Shown here: in pieces, positions 1 to 8,562 of the stretch
Numbering within the stretch: the first letter of the stretch is position 1
How the letters are laid out: each line of letters starts with the position of its first letter
Assembly: GCF_000412335.2 (NCBI RefSeq)
Contig: NZ_KE161030.1
Coordinates: 3,774,626 to 3,838,625 of the forward strand
Length of the DNA: 64,000 nt
Source: Cedecea davisae DSM 4568
GTDB taxonomy: Bacteria > Pseudomonadota > Gammaproteobacteria > Enterobacterales > Enterobacteriaceae
Direction of reading: 5' to 3'
Translations under genes and position numbers: made by a program
Notes under the pieces: model-generated
The model's database searches: none
What the model saw: the letters and a program-made list of their open reading frames with translations, nothing else
What the model was told of the DNA's origin: nothing

Positions 1-1
1 G

Positions 2-949
2 ACACGAGGAACCACTGAAGCCATCAATCTGGTGGCGCAGTGCTACGCTCGCCCTCGTCTTACCGCCGGGGACGAAATCATTATCAGCGAAGCCGAGCAT
101 CACGCCAATTTCGTGCCGTGGCTGATGGTTGCCGAACAAACGGGCGCTCGGGTGATAAAACTCCCGCTGGGAAATGACCTGCTGCCCGATCTCAACCAGC
201 TTCCAACGCTTATCAATGAGCGCACCCGTATTCTGGCTCTGGGGCACATGTCCAACGTCACCGGCGGCTGCCCGGACCTGGAAAAAGCCATTACGCTTGC
301 CCACGCTGCCGGAGCCATTGTGATGGTCGACGGCGCGCAGGGCATCGTTCACTGCCCGCCGGATGTTCAGGCGCTGGACATCGACTTTTACGCATTTTCC
401 GCCCATAAACTCTATGGCCCAACCGGCATCGGCGCGCTGTACGGCAAACCCGAGCTGCTCGAGCAGATGTCACCCTGGCTCGGGGGCGGCAAAATGATTA
501 CTGAAGTTTCGTTCGAGGGCTTCAAAACCCAGCCGGTGCCTTATCGCTTTGAAGCAGGGACGCCGAACGTAGCGGGCGTTATCGGGCTCAGCGCGGCGCT
601 GGAATGGCTTGAAGAGATTAATCTGCACGAGGCTGAAAGCTGGAGCCGCAGCCTGGCAACGCTTGCCGAAGCTGAACTGGCTAAACGCCCCGGCTTTCGC
701 AGCTTCCGCTGCCAGGATTCAAGCCTGCTGGCATTCGATTTTGCGGGCGTACACCATAGCGATTTAGTTACGCTGCTGGCGGAGTCCGGCATTGCCCTGC
801 GCGCCGGCCAGCACTGCGCCCAGCCGCTGATGGCTGCTCTCGGCGTTAGCGGCACGCTTCGCGCCTCTTTCGCCCCCTACAACACTCAGCAGGACGTGGA
901 ACACCTGGTACAAGCCATCGACCGCGCCCTCGACATTCTGGTGGACTAA
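2..949 (+). CDS. csdA: Cysteine desulfurase CsdA (5' truncated by window edge)
   Basis: PLP-dependent class V aminotransferase-fold enzyme that strips sulfur from cysteine and passes the persulfide to CsdE. The reading frame is open from base 2 (TRGTTEAINLVAQ), so the N-terminus lies left of the window; a GTG at 32 is internal. Visible family marks are the PLP lysine in FSAHKLYGPTGIGAL, the active-site cysteine in the GQHCAQPLM loop and the C-terminal SGTLRASFAPYNT stretch. The stop is directly followed by the csdE ATG (no spacer), matching the csdA-csdE pair of E. coli. About 95 N-terminal residues are missing compared with the usual 401. Identification is firm. Confidence 0.96.
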   Translation, partial: TRGTTEAINLVAQCYARPRLTAGDEIIISEAEHHANFVPWLMVAEQTGARVIKLPLGNDLLPDLNQLPTLINERTRILALGHMSNVTGGCPDLEKAITLAHAAGAIVMVDGAQGIVHCPPDVQALDIDFYAFSAHKLYGPTGIGALYGKPELLEQMSPWLGGGKMITEVSFEGFKTQPVPYRFEAGTPNVAGVIGLSAALEWLEEINLHEAESWSRSLATLAEAELAKRPGFRSFRCQDSSLLAFDFAGVHHSDLVTLLAESGIALRAGQHCAQPLMAALGVSGTLRASFAPYNTQQDVEHLVQAIDRALDILVD

Positions 950-1393
950 ATGAGCAATATTTTATTAGCCGGGCATCCTTTTGGCTCCGCCGTGAACGAA
1001 GAAACTTTGCTCTCCACGTTTGCCGCTTTGCAGCAGTGGGAAGACAAATATCGCCAGTTGATCCTGCTCGGCAAGCAGCTTCCGGCGCTGCCTGACGAGT
1101 TAAAAAACGAGAGCATTGAAATCAGCGGCTGCGAAAACCGCGTATGGTTGGGCTATACCCGCCAGCCTGACGGCACGCTGCACTTCTACGGCGACAGTGA
1201 AGGAAGAATTGTACGAGGATTGCTGGCGGTGTTGCTGACCGCAGTAGAAGGGAAAACCGCCCGGCAGCTGTTGGAGAAAGATCCGCTGGAATTATTCGAC
1301 CAGTTGGGGCTGCGCAACCAGCTCAGCGCCTCACGCAGCAGCGGTCTTGCCGCGCTGGCAGCGGCCGTTCAGCAGGCCGCGCGCCAGGCGTAA
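950..1393 (+). CDS. csdE: Sulfur acceptor protein CsdE
   Basis: SufE-family sulfur acceptor, 147 aa, the usual length. It accepts persulfide from CsdA and enhances its desulfurase activity; in the family the acceptor is Cys61, and Cys61 is present here in [10 protein letters not shown]. The ATG follows the csdA stop without a gap, so translational coupling is likely. The gene converges head-on with tcdA, whose stop begins at the next base. CsdA-CsdE-TcdA is the known system supporting cyclisation of t6A to ct6A in tRNA. Confidence 0.95.
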   Translation: MSNILLAGHPFGSAVNEETLLSTFAALQQWEDKYRQLILLGKQLPALPDELKNESIEISGCENRVWLGYTRQPDGTLHFYGDSEGRIVRGLLAVLLTAVEGKTARQLLEKDPLELFDQLGLRNQLSASRSSGLAALAAAVQQAARQA

Positions 1394-2203
1394 TCAGGCG
1401 GCGGTTCGCGCCGCTTTCGCCATCATCTTCTTCAGCACATGGGACACCGCCACGAAGCCAAAGCTGGCGGTAACCATAGTTGCCGCGCCAAAGCCGGAGG
1501 CGCAGTCCATACGCTTTGGCCCTTCAGCGGTGCTTTTCATCGCACAGACCGAGCCATCGGCCTGAGGGTAAACCAGCGCTTCGGTTGAAAATACGCAGTC
1601 CACGCCCAGCTTTCCTTTGCTGTTCTTCGCCACGCCAAAATCACTTTTCAGCCGCTCGCGCAGCTTGGCGGCAAGCGGATCCTGAATCGTTTTTGCCAGA
1701 TCGGTCACCTGGATCTGCGTAGGATCGATCTGCCCGCCCGCTCCACCGGTAGTCACAAGCGGGATCTTATAGCGCCGACAATAAGCTATCAGTGCGGCTT
1801 TAGGCCGAACGCTATCAATTGCGTCAATAACATAGCTGAATCCCTGACTAAGCAGCTCCGCTACGTTTTCCGCGGTGATGAAATCATCAACCACCGTAAC
1901 CCGGCACTCGGGATTAATCTCTTTAATGCGCGCGGCCATGACTTCGGTTTTTGCCTGACCAACGTTATCCCGCAGAGCATGGATTTGGCGGTTGGTGTTA
2001 GTCACACACACGTCGTCCATATCAATCAGGGTAATTGCGCCGATGCCGGTACGCGCCAGCGCTTCGGCCGCCCACGATCCCACGCCGCCGATGCCAATCA
2101 CACAAACGTGAGCCTCAGCAAACAGCTGTAACGCCGCCTGGCCATACAGGCGAGCGGTTCCGCCAAAGCGTTGCAGCCAGGCATCGGAAAGAACGACAGA
2201 CAT
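1394..2203 (-). CDS. tcdA: tRNA threonylcarbamoyladenosine dehydratase TcdA (CsdL)
   Basis: E1/ThiF-like ATP-dependent enzyme, 269 aa, that dehydrates and cyclises t6A37 to ct6A in ANN-decoding tRNAs. The nucleotide-binding glycine loop GIGGVGSWAAEAL lies around residues 37-49, followed by DMDDVCVTNTNRQ, the conserved ATP/Mg region of this family. Cysteines near the C-terminus (DCVFSTEA, VCAMKS) fit a persulfide-linked protein. It is convergent with csdE, as in E. coli. Length and order match E. coli (268 aa). Confidence 0.95.
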   Translation of the reverse strand: MSVVLSDAWLQRFGGTARLYGQAALQLFAEAHVCVIGIGGVGSWAAEALARTGIGAITLIDMDDVCVTNTNRQIHALRDNVGQAKTEVMAARIKEINPECRVTVVDDFITAENVAELLSQGFSYVIDAIDSVRPKAALIAYCRRYKIPLVTTGGAGGQIDPTQIQVTDLAKTIQDPLAAKLRERLKSDFGVAKNSKGKLGVDCVFSTEALVYPQADGSVCAMKSTAEGPKRMDCASGFGAATMVTASFGFVAVSHVLKKMMAKAARTAA

Positions 2204-2221
2204 CGGGGTATCCTCAGAAAT

Positions 2222-2248
2222 AAAAAACGGGCTGATTATACAGCCCGT
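2222..2248 (-). terminator. Rho-independent terminator of mltA
   Basis: On the minus strand an 8-bp GC-rich stem (acgggctg / cagcccgt) with a 6-base loop is followed by a run of T. It sits 27 bases after the mltA stop and before the tcdA start. Confidence 0.85.
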
Positions 2249-2274
2249 CTATAGAAGGTGGGAACTTTGCAGCA

Positions 2275-3381
2275 TCAACCGCTAAAAACATTCCCGCCGT
2301 TGCCCGCTCCAGGTGCCGGTTTCAGCACCCAAACGCGACCATAATGGTTATACCATCCCGCGCGGTGTCCGGCATCCGGGCCGATTCCCTGGTAGATATC
2401 GAAGTGCTGGCCTTTGATTGCCCCACCCACGTCCAGCGCCACCATCACACGCAGCTCGTACTGGCCGGTAAACTTGCCGTTATTATCCAGCAGCGGCACT
2501 TCGGTAAGCAGCGTTGTGCCCGCAGGAATAATAGAGCGGTCAGACGCAACGGATGCGCGGCCAATCAGCGGCACGGCGCTGGCACCTTTCACCGGCGCAT
2601 AGCTTGCGGGCTTGAAGAACACAAAGGAAGGGTTCTGCTCCAGCAGCTCGCGGACTTCAGCCTCGCTGTGGGTTTCGCCCCAGTGGCGGATGGCCTGCAT
2701 CGACATATCTTCTTTCTTTACTTCGCCACGGTCGATTAACACTTTACCGATACTGCGATAGGCGTGGCCGTTTTTCCCGGCATAGCCAAAGAAAGTCAGA
2801 GGCTGGCCGTCGCCAAAATCAATATAGCCGCTGCCCTGCACATCCATGATGAAGTTATCCATCAAAGAATTGCTGTAGGCCAGCACATAGCTCTCGCTCA
2901 ACGCGCCGCTGTAGATTTCCGCACGGGAAGGCAGGCGGCCACGTTTTGGCGGCATACGGTAGATTGGGTACTGGAATTCGCCCTGACGGGTATGGCGAGC
3001 CTGAATAACCGGGGTGTAATAGCCGGTGAACTGGACGTTACCGTAGTTATCCGCGCCTTCCATCTGCCACGCATCCAGACCAAACTGCTTCAGCTGGCGA
3101 GTATCGCCCCCGGCGCGCAGCCACTGCTGCACCGCGTTATAAATGTCGCTGCCATTATTATAGAGGCGAGGAGAAGCGGAGCGGATCTGATTAACCTGCT
3201 CGGCATAGTCACCGCCGTTGATTGGCGCCCCTACCGCATCAGGCTGATTCACCAGTGAGAAAGGCTGGGAGAACTTCCCGTCTTTATATTGTTGACCGCG
3301 ATCGGTCGGTTTTGATGAGCAGGCGGCCAGCATTGCTACCATCGCCCCCGCTACTATGTACTTAATCCAACGTCCTTTCAT
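2275..3381 (-). CDS. mltA: Membrane-bound lytic murein transglycosylase A
   Basis: Outer-membrane lipoprotein that cleaves the glycan backbone of murein with formation of 1,6-anhydro-MurNAc. 368 aa (E. coli 365). The N-terminus has a lipoprotein signal with lipobox LAAC, Cys21 being the lipidated residue. The middle carries the MltA domain and the C-terminus the 3D domain, seen in VALDVGGAIKGQHFDIYQG with its three conserved aspartates (the third in GIGPDAG). The gene lies downstream of the initiator tRNA locus on the opposite strand, as in E. coli. Confidence 0.96.
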   Translation of the reverse strand: MKGRWIKYIVAGAMVAMLAACSSKPTDRGQQYKDGKFSQPFSLVNQPDAVGAPINGGDYAEQVNQIRSASPRLYNNGSDIYNAVQQWLRAGGDTRQLKQFGLDAWQMEGADNYGNVQFTGYYTPVIQARHTRQGEFQYPIYRMPPKRGRLPSRAEIYSGALSESYVLAYSNSLMDNFIMDVQGSGYIDFGDGQPLTFFGYAGKNGHAYRSIGKVLIDRGEVKKEDMSMQAIRHWGETHSEAEVRELLEQNPSFVFFKPASYAPVKGASAVPLIGRASVASDRSIIPAGTTLLTEVPLLDNNGKFTGQYELRVMVALDVGGAIKGQHFDIYQGIGPDAGHRAGWYNHYGRVWVLKPAPGAGNGGNVFSG

Positions 3382-3551
3382 TACTCTCTAGCCCTGCTGG
3401 TTGCCTCTATATGCCTCGCCGAAGATAGCAAACGCGCCGCGAGAATTAAACGAGTTGAGGGGGTGACATAGTAAAAACGCCTGTTTTATGGGCATTATGC
3501 GGGTAAATTCAACAACCAATGGGAAATTCAGGAATTTCTTCCAAAAAAGGG

Positions 3552-3579
3552 TTGCAACAAAAAGCGAGCAGAGTATAGT
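3552..3579 (+). promoter_or_regulatory. Probable promoter of the initiator tRNA operon
   Basis: A -35-like ttgcaa (3552-3557) and a -10-like tatagt (3574-3579) are 16 bases apart and end 13 bases before the first mature tRNA. The GC-rich stretch gcgcatcc after the -10 resembles a stringent-type discriminator. Confidence 0.65.
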
Positions 3580-3592
3580 GCGCATCCACGGA

Positions 3593-3669
<77 letters not shown>

Positions 3670-3734
3670 ATTAAAAGTCGCTGTTTTAACAGCGCAATGA
3701 TGAATAATCATTAAAAAAATAGCAGTATGACGGA

Positions 3735-3811
<77 letters not shown>

Positions 3812-3819
3812 ACATTGAG

Positions 3820-3843
3820 AACACCCTTACGGGTGTTTTTTTG
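3820..3843 (+). terminator. Rho-independent terminator of the tRNA-fMet operon
   Basis: Stem aacaccc / gggtgtt with a TTAC loop, followed directly by a T tract, just after the second tRNA. Confidence 0.9.
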
Positions 3844-3886
3844 TATCTGCAATCCGGGAAATTTTCTCCCGGCCCCTTCTGGCGAA

Positions 3887-4342
3887 TTACTCTTCTGCAA
3901 TCACAACCTTACGCACAATTGCATCTTCAGGCTGTAAAGCACTACCGTCCTGTAAAACCGGCATCATGAAAGCAACAGGCTGGCCGCTGCGCTTATCGAT
4001 AAGCTCAGAGTGCGGCTCATTCTCCGCGAATAAATAACGCTCTCCCCACTGGCGCAGCGCCACCACAACCGGGAACAGGCTTAGCCCCATCTGCGTTAAC
4101 ACATACTCCTGATAAGCCGTCCCGTCGGACGCGGCCTGCAATTCCAGCACTCCGGCATCAACAAGCTTGCGCAATCTGTCAGAAAGAATATTTCTGGCTA
4201 CGCCCAGACTCCGCTGGAAATCCCCAAAGCGGCGTACGCCGTCAAACGCATCGCGCACAATAAGCAACGACCAGCGGTCTCCTACCGCCTCAATGCAGCG
4301 AGCGACCGGGCAAAACTGGTTGGCATTATTTCCCTGCGGCAT
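3887..4342 (-). CDS. HxlR-family transcriptional regulator
   Basis: Winged-helix regulator of the HxlR/DUF24 family, about 151 aa. The hallmark is an N-terminal cysteine followed by a helix-turn-helix: FCPVARCIEAVGDRWSLLIVRDA, then RRFGDFQRSLGVARNILSDRL. I place the start at 4342 because aaggggag sits at the right distance before that ATG; the frame also extends to a TTG at 4366. It is divergent from an MFS exporter, with an inverted repeat in the shared intergenic DNA, so it probably controls that gene. HxlR proteins often sense quinones or electrophiles through the cysteine; the ligand here is unknown. Confidence 0.88.
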   Translation of the reverse strand: MPQGNNANQFCPVARCIEAVGDRWSLLIVRDAFDGVRRFGDFQRSLGVARNILSDRLRKLVDAGVLELQAASDGTAYQEYVLTQMGLSLFPVVVALRQWGERYLFAENEPHSELIDKRSGQPVAFMMPVLQDGSALQPEDAIVRKVVIAEE

Positions 4343-4369
4343 TTTTCTCCCCTTATCGCCAGGCAAACA

Positions 4370-4423
4370 AGTTGCATTTTAAAACCAGACTCTCTACCCT
4401 TCAATCAGTTTTGTTTTGCAACT
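4370..4423. promoter_or_regulatory. Inverted repeat between hxlR-type gene and MFS gene, probable operator
   Basis: Arm agttgcattttaaaac (4370-4385) is repeated inversely as gttttgttttgcaact (4408-4423), with 22 bases between. The pair lies in the divergent intergenic region, upstream of both start codons, as expected for an operator shared by both genes. Confidence 0.6.
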
Positions 4424-4445
4424 AGATTGGCTGGGAGGAAAGAAG

Positions 4446-5681
4446 ATGAGAAAAACGCTGCTTGTTGATGTTACAGCCTGCTCCGAACGGCATCGGCCTT
4501 TACCAGAAGCCGCCAGTATGCCCGCGAGCCTGGTCGCCCTTTTTTCCATTGCCAGCGGGCTGAGCGTGGCGAACGTTTACTATGCCCAGCCTCTGCTGGA
4601 TAAGCTGGCGCAGGACTTTGGCATTAGCCACGCCGCCATCGGCGGGCTTATAACCGCAACCCAGGCAGGCTGCACGCTGGCCTTGCTTTTTTTAGTCCCC
4701 CTGGGTGACCTGCTGAACCGCCGTAAACTGATGGCAGCCCAGATTGCGGGCCTGGTCATCGCACTTATTTCTGTGGCAGTCGCCCACTCCGCGCCGGTGC
4801 TGCTGGTAAGCCTGCTGGCCGTGGGGCTGCTGGGCACGGCAATGACGCAGGGGTTAATTGCTTATGCGGCCAGCGCGGCCGCGCCCGATCAACGCGGACA
4901 TGTTGTCGGTTCCGCACAAAGCGGCGTGTTCATTGGGCTGCTGTTAGCGCGAGTCTTTGCAGGAGGAATAAGCGATATTGCGGGCTGGCGAGCGGTCTAT
5001 TGCTGCTCCGCTGTATTAATGCTGGCGATTGCTTTGCCGCTGTGGCGCAAACTACCGGAACTCGCGCTATCGTCAGCCGCCCGTAGCTATCCGCAACTTA
5101 TCGGCTCTATGTTTACCCTGCTCCGCCAGGAGAAAGTGTTGCAGGTGCGCGGAGTGCTGGCGCTGCTGATGTTCGCCGCCTTTAACGTTTTCTGGAGCGC
5201 ACTGGTGCTGCCGCTAAGCGCCGCCCCTTACGGCTTCTCTCATACGCTGATTGGGGCTTTTGGCCTGGTCGGTGCGGTGGGAGCACTGGCCGCAACGCGT
5301 GCCGGAAAATGGGCGGATCGGGGGCTTGCACAGCATACCAGCCTCGCCGCACTTCTCTTGCTGCTGCTGGCCTGGTGGCCGCTCTCGCTGATGAGCTGGT
5401 CCTTAGGGGCGCTGGTGGCAGGGATTATCTTGCTTGATTCAGGTGGCCAGGCCCTGCACGTCACCAACCAGAGCATGATTTTCCGCACCCGGCCGGAGGC
5501 TCATAGCCGCCTGGTGGGGCTGTATATGCTTTTTTATGCCGCCGGAAGTGGCGCAGGCGCGATGAGTACAACGCTGGTTTATGCCCATGCGGGCTGGCAA
5601 GGCGTGTGCCTGCTGGGTTCGGGAATTAGTTTCCTGGCACTGCTGTTCTGGTTGTTCACCAGGAAAGTCACGGGCGAATAA
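4446..5681 (+). CDS. MFS transporter, probable drug/metabolite exporter
   Basis: About 411 aa with twelve predicted hydrophobic segments. The N-terminal half has SVANVYYAQPLLDKLAQDFG and the loop 2-3 motif GDLLNRRK, close to the DHA1 signature G-x-L-x-D-R-x-G-R-R/K. The start is the ATG at 4446, preceded by gggagg at 4434-4439; a TTG at 4416 in frame has no ribosome site. It is divergently transcribed from an HxlR regulator. The substrate cannot be told from sequence. Absent from this position in E. coli. Confidence 0.88.
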   Translation: MRKTLLVDVTACSERHRPLPEAASMPASLVALFSIASGLSVANVYYAQPLLDKLAQDFGISHAAIGGLITATQAGCTLALLFLVPLGDLLNRRKLMAAQIAGLVIALISVAVAHSAPVLLVSLLAVGLLGTAMTQGLIAYAASAAAPDQRGHVVGSAQSGVFIGLLLARVFAGGISDIAGWRAVYCCSAVLMLAIALPLWRKLPELALSSAARSYPQLIGSMFTLLRQEKVLQVRGVLALLMFAAFNVFWSALVLPLSAAPYGFSHTLIGAFGLVGAVGALAATRAGKWADRGLAQHTSLAALLLLLLAWWPLSLMSWSLGALVAGIILLDSGGQALHVTNQSMIFRTRPEAHSRLVGLYMLFYAAGSGAGAMSTTLVYAHAGWQGVCLLGSGISFLALLFWLFTRKVTGE

Positions 5682-5705
5682 CAGAGGGTAAGCGCCAGCT
5701 ATATT

Positions 5706-5719
5706 AAAGGCGCGCCTTT
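5706..5719. terminator. Short palindrome between the convergent MFS and amiC genes
   Basis: aaaggcgcgccttt is a perfect 14-base palindrome followed by a T on each strand. It could fold as a short hairpin acting as a weak two-way terminator, but the stem is only 5 bp. Confidence 0.35.
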
Positions 5720-5724
5720 TACTT

Positions 5725-6975
5725 CTACCCTCTTCGCGCCAGGCGCGAGCTGTCCGAGAAGTAGGCTTTAATCCCCGCCAGGATGGACTCGGCCACCTCC
5801 TGCTGGAACTTCGCCGTGCGCAGCTTACGCTCTTCCTCCGGGTTACTGAGGAACGCAGTTTCCACCAGAATCGACGGAATATCCGGCGCTTTAAGTACTG
5901 CAAACCCGGCCTGATCGACGCTGTTTTTATGCAGCTTATTTACCCGTCCGAGACGGTTCAGTACCTCTTTGCCAAACTTCAGGCTGTCGTTGATGGTCAG
6001 CGACTGCACCATATCGAACATCGTGTGGTCGAGATAACGGTCCCCGCTCTTGCCTACCCCGCCGATTAAGTCCGCGGCGTTCTGGGTTTGAGCAAGATAT
6101 TTAGCCGCGGTGCTGGTGGCACCTTTGGTCGACAGCGCAAACACCGATGAACCGCGAGCGGCCGCGGTAGTGAAAGCATCCGCATGAATAGAAACAAACA
6201 GATCGGCCCGCTGCTTCTGGGCTTTAGCCACGCGCACTTTCAGCGGGATGAAAACATCCTCGTTTCGCGTCATATAGGCCTTCATGTTGCCTTCTTTGTC
6301 CAGCAGCGCCTTCAGCCTGCGGGCAATGCTCAGCACAATATCCTTTTCACGGGTCTTATTCGGGCCAATTGCGCCGGGATCTTCCCCGCCGTGCCCGGGA
6401 TCGAGCATGATGACAATCGGGCGGTCACGCCCCGCTTTACCCGGCTGCGGCCCTTTATCAGCCGGCATTTTCTTATCCAGCTGGCCGTTGTTGTAATCTT
6501 CCAGCAGCGCCAGCAGCGGATCCTGCTCGCTATTCATATTGGCCGGGTAAAGATCCATTACCAGGCGTTCTTTAAATTCGGCCACCGGTGCCAGCGCAAA
6601 CAGATGTGGGGTAACGTTTTGTTTCAATTCAAAAACCATACGCACGGTCTTTGGGTCGAACTGCCCTACGCGAGCCGACTTAATAAAAGGATCGTCGCCG
6701 CGAACCTGGCTGCCTATGCCTTTTAACACCGAATTTAAATGCGCGCCTTCAATGTCCACCACTACGCGTTCCGGGTTGCTAAGCGCAAACTGGCGGTATT
6801 TAAGCTGATGGTTCGACTCCAGCGTTACGCGGGTATAAGACGAGGCCGGCCAGACGCGCACGGCTATCACCTGGCTTGAGGCAGCAAAACCAACCTTGCT
6901 GACGCTCAACAGCCACATAGCTCCTGCACCCTGAAGTAAACGGCGGCGACTCATTAACGAACTGGAATCTGGCAT
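5725..6975 (-). CDS. amiC: N-acetylmuramoyl-L-alanine amidase AmiC
   Basis: Periplasmic zinc amidase that splits septal murein during cell separation; 416 aa (E. coli 417). The N-terminus has a twin-arginine signal ([15 protein letters not shown]) ending near residue 32. The AMIN domain follows ([14 protein letters not shown]) and targets the septal ring. The Amidase_3 domain fills the C-terminal half: [14 protein letters not shown] with the zinc His, SIHADAF with the second His, and [13 protein letters not shown] with the catalytic Glu. The ribosome site is caggggag before the ATG. It is divergent from argA. Confidence 0.96.
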   Translation of the reverse strand: MPDSSSLMSRRRLLQGAGAMWLLSVSKVGFAASSQVIAVRVWPASSYTRVTLESNHQLKYRQFALSNPERVVVDIEGAHLNSVLKGIGSQVRGDDPFIKSARVGQFDPKTVRMVFELKQNVTPHLFALAPVAEFKERLVMDLYPANMNSEQDPLLALLEDYNNGQLDKKMPADKGPQPGKAGRDRPIVIMLDPGHGGEDPGAIGPNKTREKDIVLSIARRLKALLDKEGNMKAYMTRNEDVFIPLKVRVAKAQKQRADLFVSIHADAFTTAAARGSSVFALSTKGATSTAAKYLAQTQNAADLIGGVGKSGDRYLDHTMFDMVQSLTINDSLKFGKEVLNRLGRVNKLHKNSVDQAGFAVLKAPDIPSILVETAFLSNPEEERKLRTAKFQQEVAESILAGIKAYFSDSSRLARRG

Positions 6976-7146
6976 GGCTCCCCTGAGCGATAGTTTTTGG
7001 CATAAATTTTTTTTGAGCCGAAAACTTTAGCGAAACACGCGGTTACTGTCATCTATAAAAGGGTAAACGTTCAGAAAAGGCTCACTCAAACCGCCGCTGA
7101 AAAATTTTATCCTGGATGAAAATTGGCGCTTGCACCCGAAGCCATA

Positions 7147-7185
7147 AAAGAATAAAAATACAGAAATTACGAATAAAAATTCAAT
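7147..7185. promoter_or_regulatory. Tandem ARG boxes (ArgR operator) of argA
   Basis: Two 18-base boxes, 7147-7164 (core gaataaaaataca) and 7168-7185 (core gaataaaaattca), are separated by 3 bases, the standard spacing for an ArgR hexamer site. The consensus is wnTGAATwwwwATTCAnw; the right box is the better match. They end 11 bases before the start codon. Confidence 0.88.
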
Positions 7186-7196
7186 GAGGGTGTGCC

Positions 7197-8528
7197 GTGG
7201 TGAAGGAACGTAGAACCGAACTGGTGCAGGGATTCCGCCATTCTGTTCCCTATATAAATGCCCACCGGGGAAAAACGTTTGTCATTATGCTCGGCGGCGA
7301 GGCCATCGAGCATGAAAACTTCTCCAGCATTATCAATGATATTGGCCTGCTGCACAGCCTTGGCATTCGCCTTGTGGTGGTGTATGGCGCTCGCCCGCAG
7401 ATTGATGAAAACCTGGCTGAACATCACCACGAGCCGGTCTACCACAAGCACACCCGAGTCACCGATGCAAAAACGCTTGAACTGGTTAAGCAGGCGGCCG
7501 GACTGTTGCAGTTGGATATTACCGCCCGGCTTTCCATGAGCCTCGGCAATACGCCGCTGCAGGGCGCGCATATCAACGTGGTCAGCGGCAACTTTATTAT
7601 TGCCCAGCCGCTGGGCGTGGACGACGGCGTGGACTACTGCCACAGCGGCCGCGTTCGCCGCATCGACGAAGAGGCGATTCACCGCCAGCTGGATAACGGC
7701 GCAATTGTGCTGATGGGGCCGGTCGCGGTATCGGTTACCGGAGAGAGTTTTAACCTCACATCCGAAGAAGTCGCTACCCAACTGGCGGTAAAACTGAAGG
7801 CGGAAAAAATGATCGGGTTCTGCTCTTCTCAGGGCGTAACCGACGATCTCGGCAATGTTATTTCCGAACTGTTTCCCAACGAAGCGCAGCAGCGTATTGA
7901 AGCACTTGAAAGCGCGGGCGACTATCATTCCGGCACCGTGCGTTTCCTGCGCGGCGCGGTAAAAGCCTGCCGCAGCGGCGTGCGCCGCAGCCACCTGCTC
8001 AGCTATCAGGAAGACGGAGCTTTGCTGCAGGAACTGTTCTCCCGGGACGGCATCGGCACGCAGATTGTCATGGAGAGCGCCGAGCAGATTCGCCGCGCCA
8101 CCATCAACGATATCGGCGGCATTCTGGAGCTGATTCGCCCGCTGGAGCAGCAGGGCATCCTGGTTCGCCGCTCACGCGAGCAGCTCGAAATGGAAATTGA
8201 TAAATTTACGATTATCCAGCGCGACAATCTGACTATTGCCTGCGCCGCCCTCTATCCGTTCCCGGAAGAGAGCATCGGTGAAATGGCCTGCGTGGCGGTT
8301 CACCCGGACTACCGCAGCTCGTCTCGGGGCGAAGAGTTGCTCAACCGCGTAGCCAACCAGGCGCGGCAGATGGGGCTGAGTAAACTGTTTGTGTTAACCA
8401 CCCGCAGCATTCACTGGTTCCAGGAACGCGGGTTCCTGCCTGTGGACGTAGAGCTGCTGCCGGCCAGTAAGAAAGAGATGTACAACTATCAGCGTAAATC
8501 AAAAGTGCTGATGGCGGATCTGACCTGA
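7197..8528 (+). CDS. argA: N-acetylglutamate synthase ArgA
   Basis: First enzyme of arginine biosynthesis, transferring acetyl from acetyl-CoA to glutamate; 443 aa, the same length as E. coli. Residues 1-290 form the amino-acid-kinase-like domain that binds arginine for feedback control ([27 protein letters not shown]). Residues about 295-443 form the GNAT acetyltransferase domain ([18 protein letters not shown]). I take GTG at 7197 as start because the encoded VKERRTELV follows the E. coli N-terminus. The two ARG boxes directly upstream indicate repression by ArgR. Confidence 0.97.
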   Translation: MVKERRTELVQGFRHSVPYINAHRGKTFVIMLGGEAIEHENFSSIINDIGLLHSLGIRLVVVYGARPQIDENLAEHHHEPVYHKHTRVTDAKTLELVKQAAGLLQLDITARLSMSLGNTPLQGAHINVVSGNFIIAQPLGVDDGVDYCHSGRVRRIDEEAIHRQLDNGAIVLMGPVAVSVTGESFNLTSEEVATQLAVKLKAEKMIGFCSSQGVTDDLGNVISELFPNEAQQRIEALESAGDYHSGTVRFLRGAVKACRSGVRRSHLLSYQEDGALLQELFSRDGIGTQIVMESAEQIRRATINDIGGILELIRPLEQQGILVRRSREQLEMEIDKFTIIQRDNLTIACAALYPFPEESIGEMACVAVHPDYRSSSRGEELLNRVANQARQMGLSKLFVLTTRSIHWFQERGFLPVDVELLPASKKEMYNYQRKSKVLMADLT

Positions 8529-8530
8529 AA

Positions 8531-8559
8531 AAAGAGGAAGGCTTCTGGCCTTCCTCTTT
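8531..8559. terminator. Bidirectional terminator between argA and recD
   Basis: A 12-bp perfect stem (aaagaggaaggc / gccttcctcttt) with a 5-base loop, flanked by A/T on both sides, lies in the 34 bases between the convergent argA and recD stops. Confidence 0.92.
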
Positions 8560-8562
8560 CGT

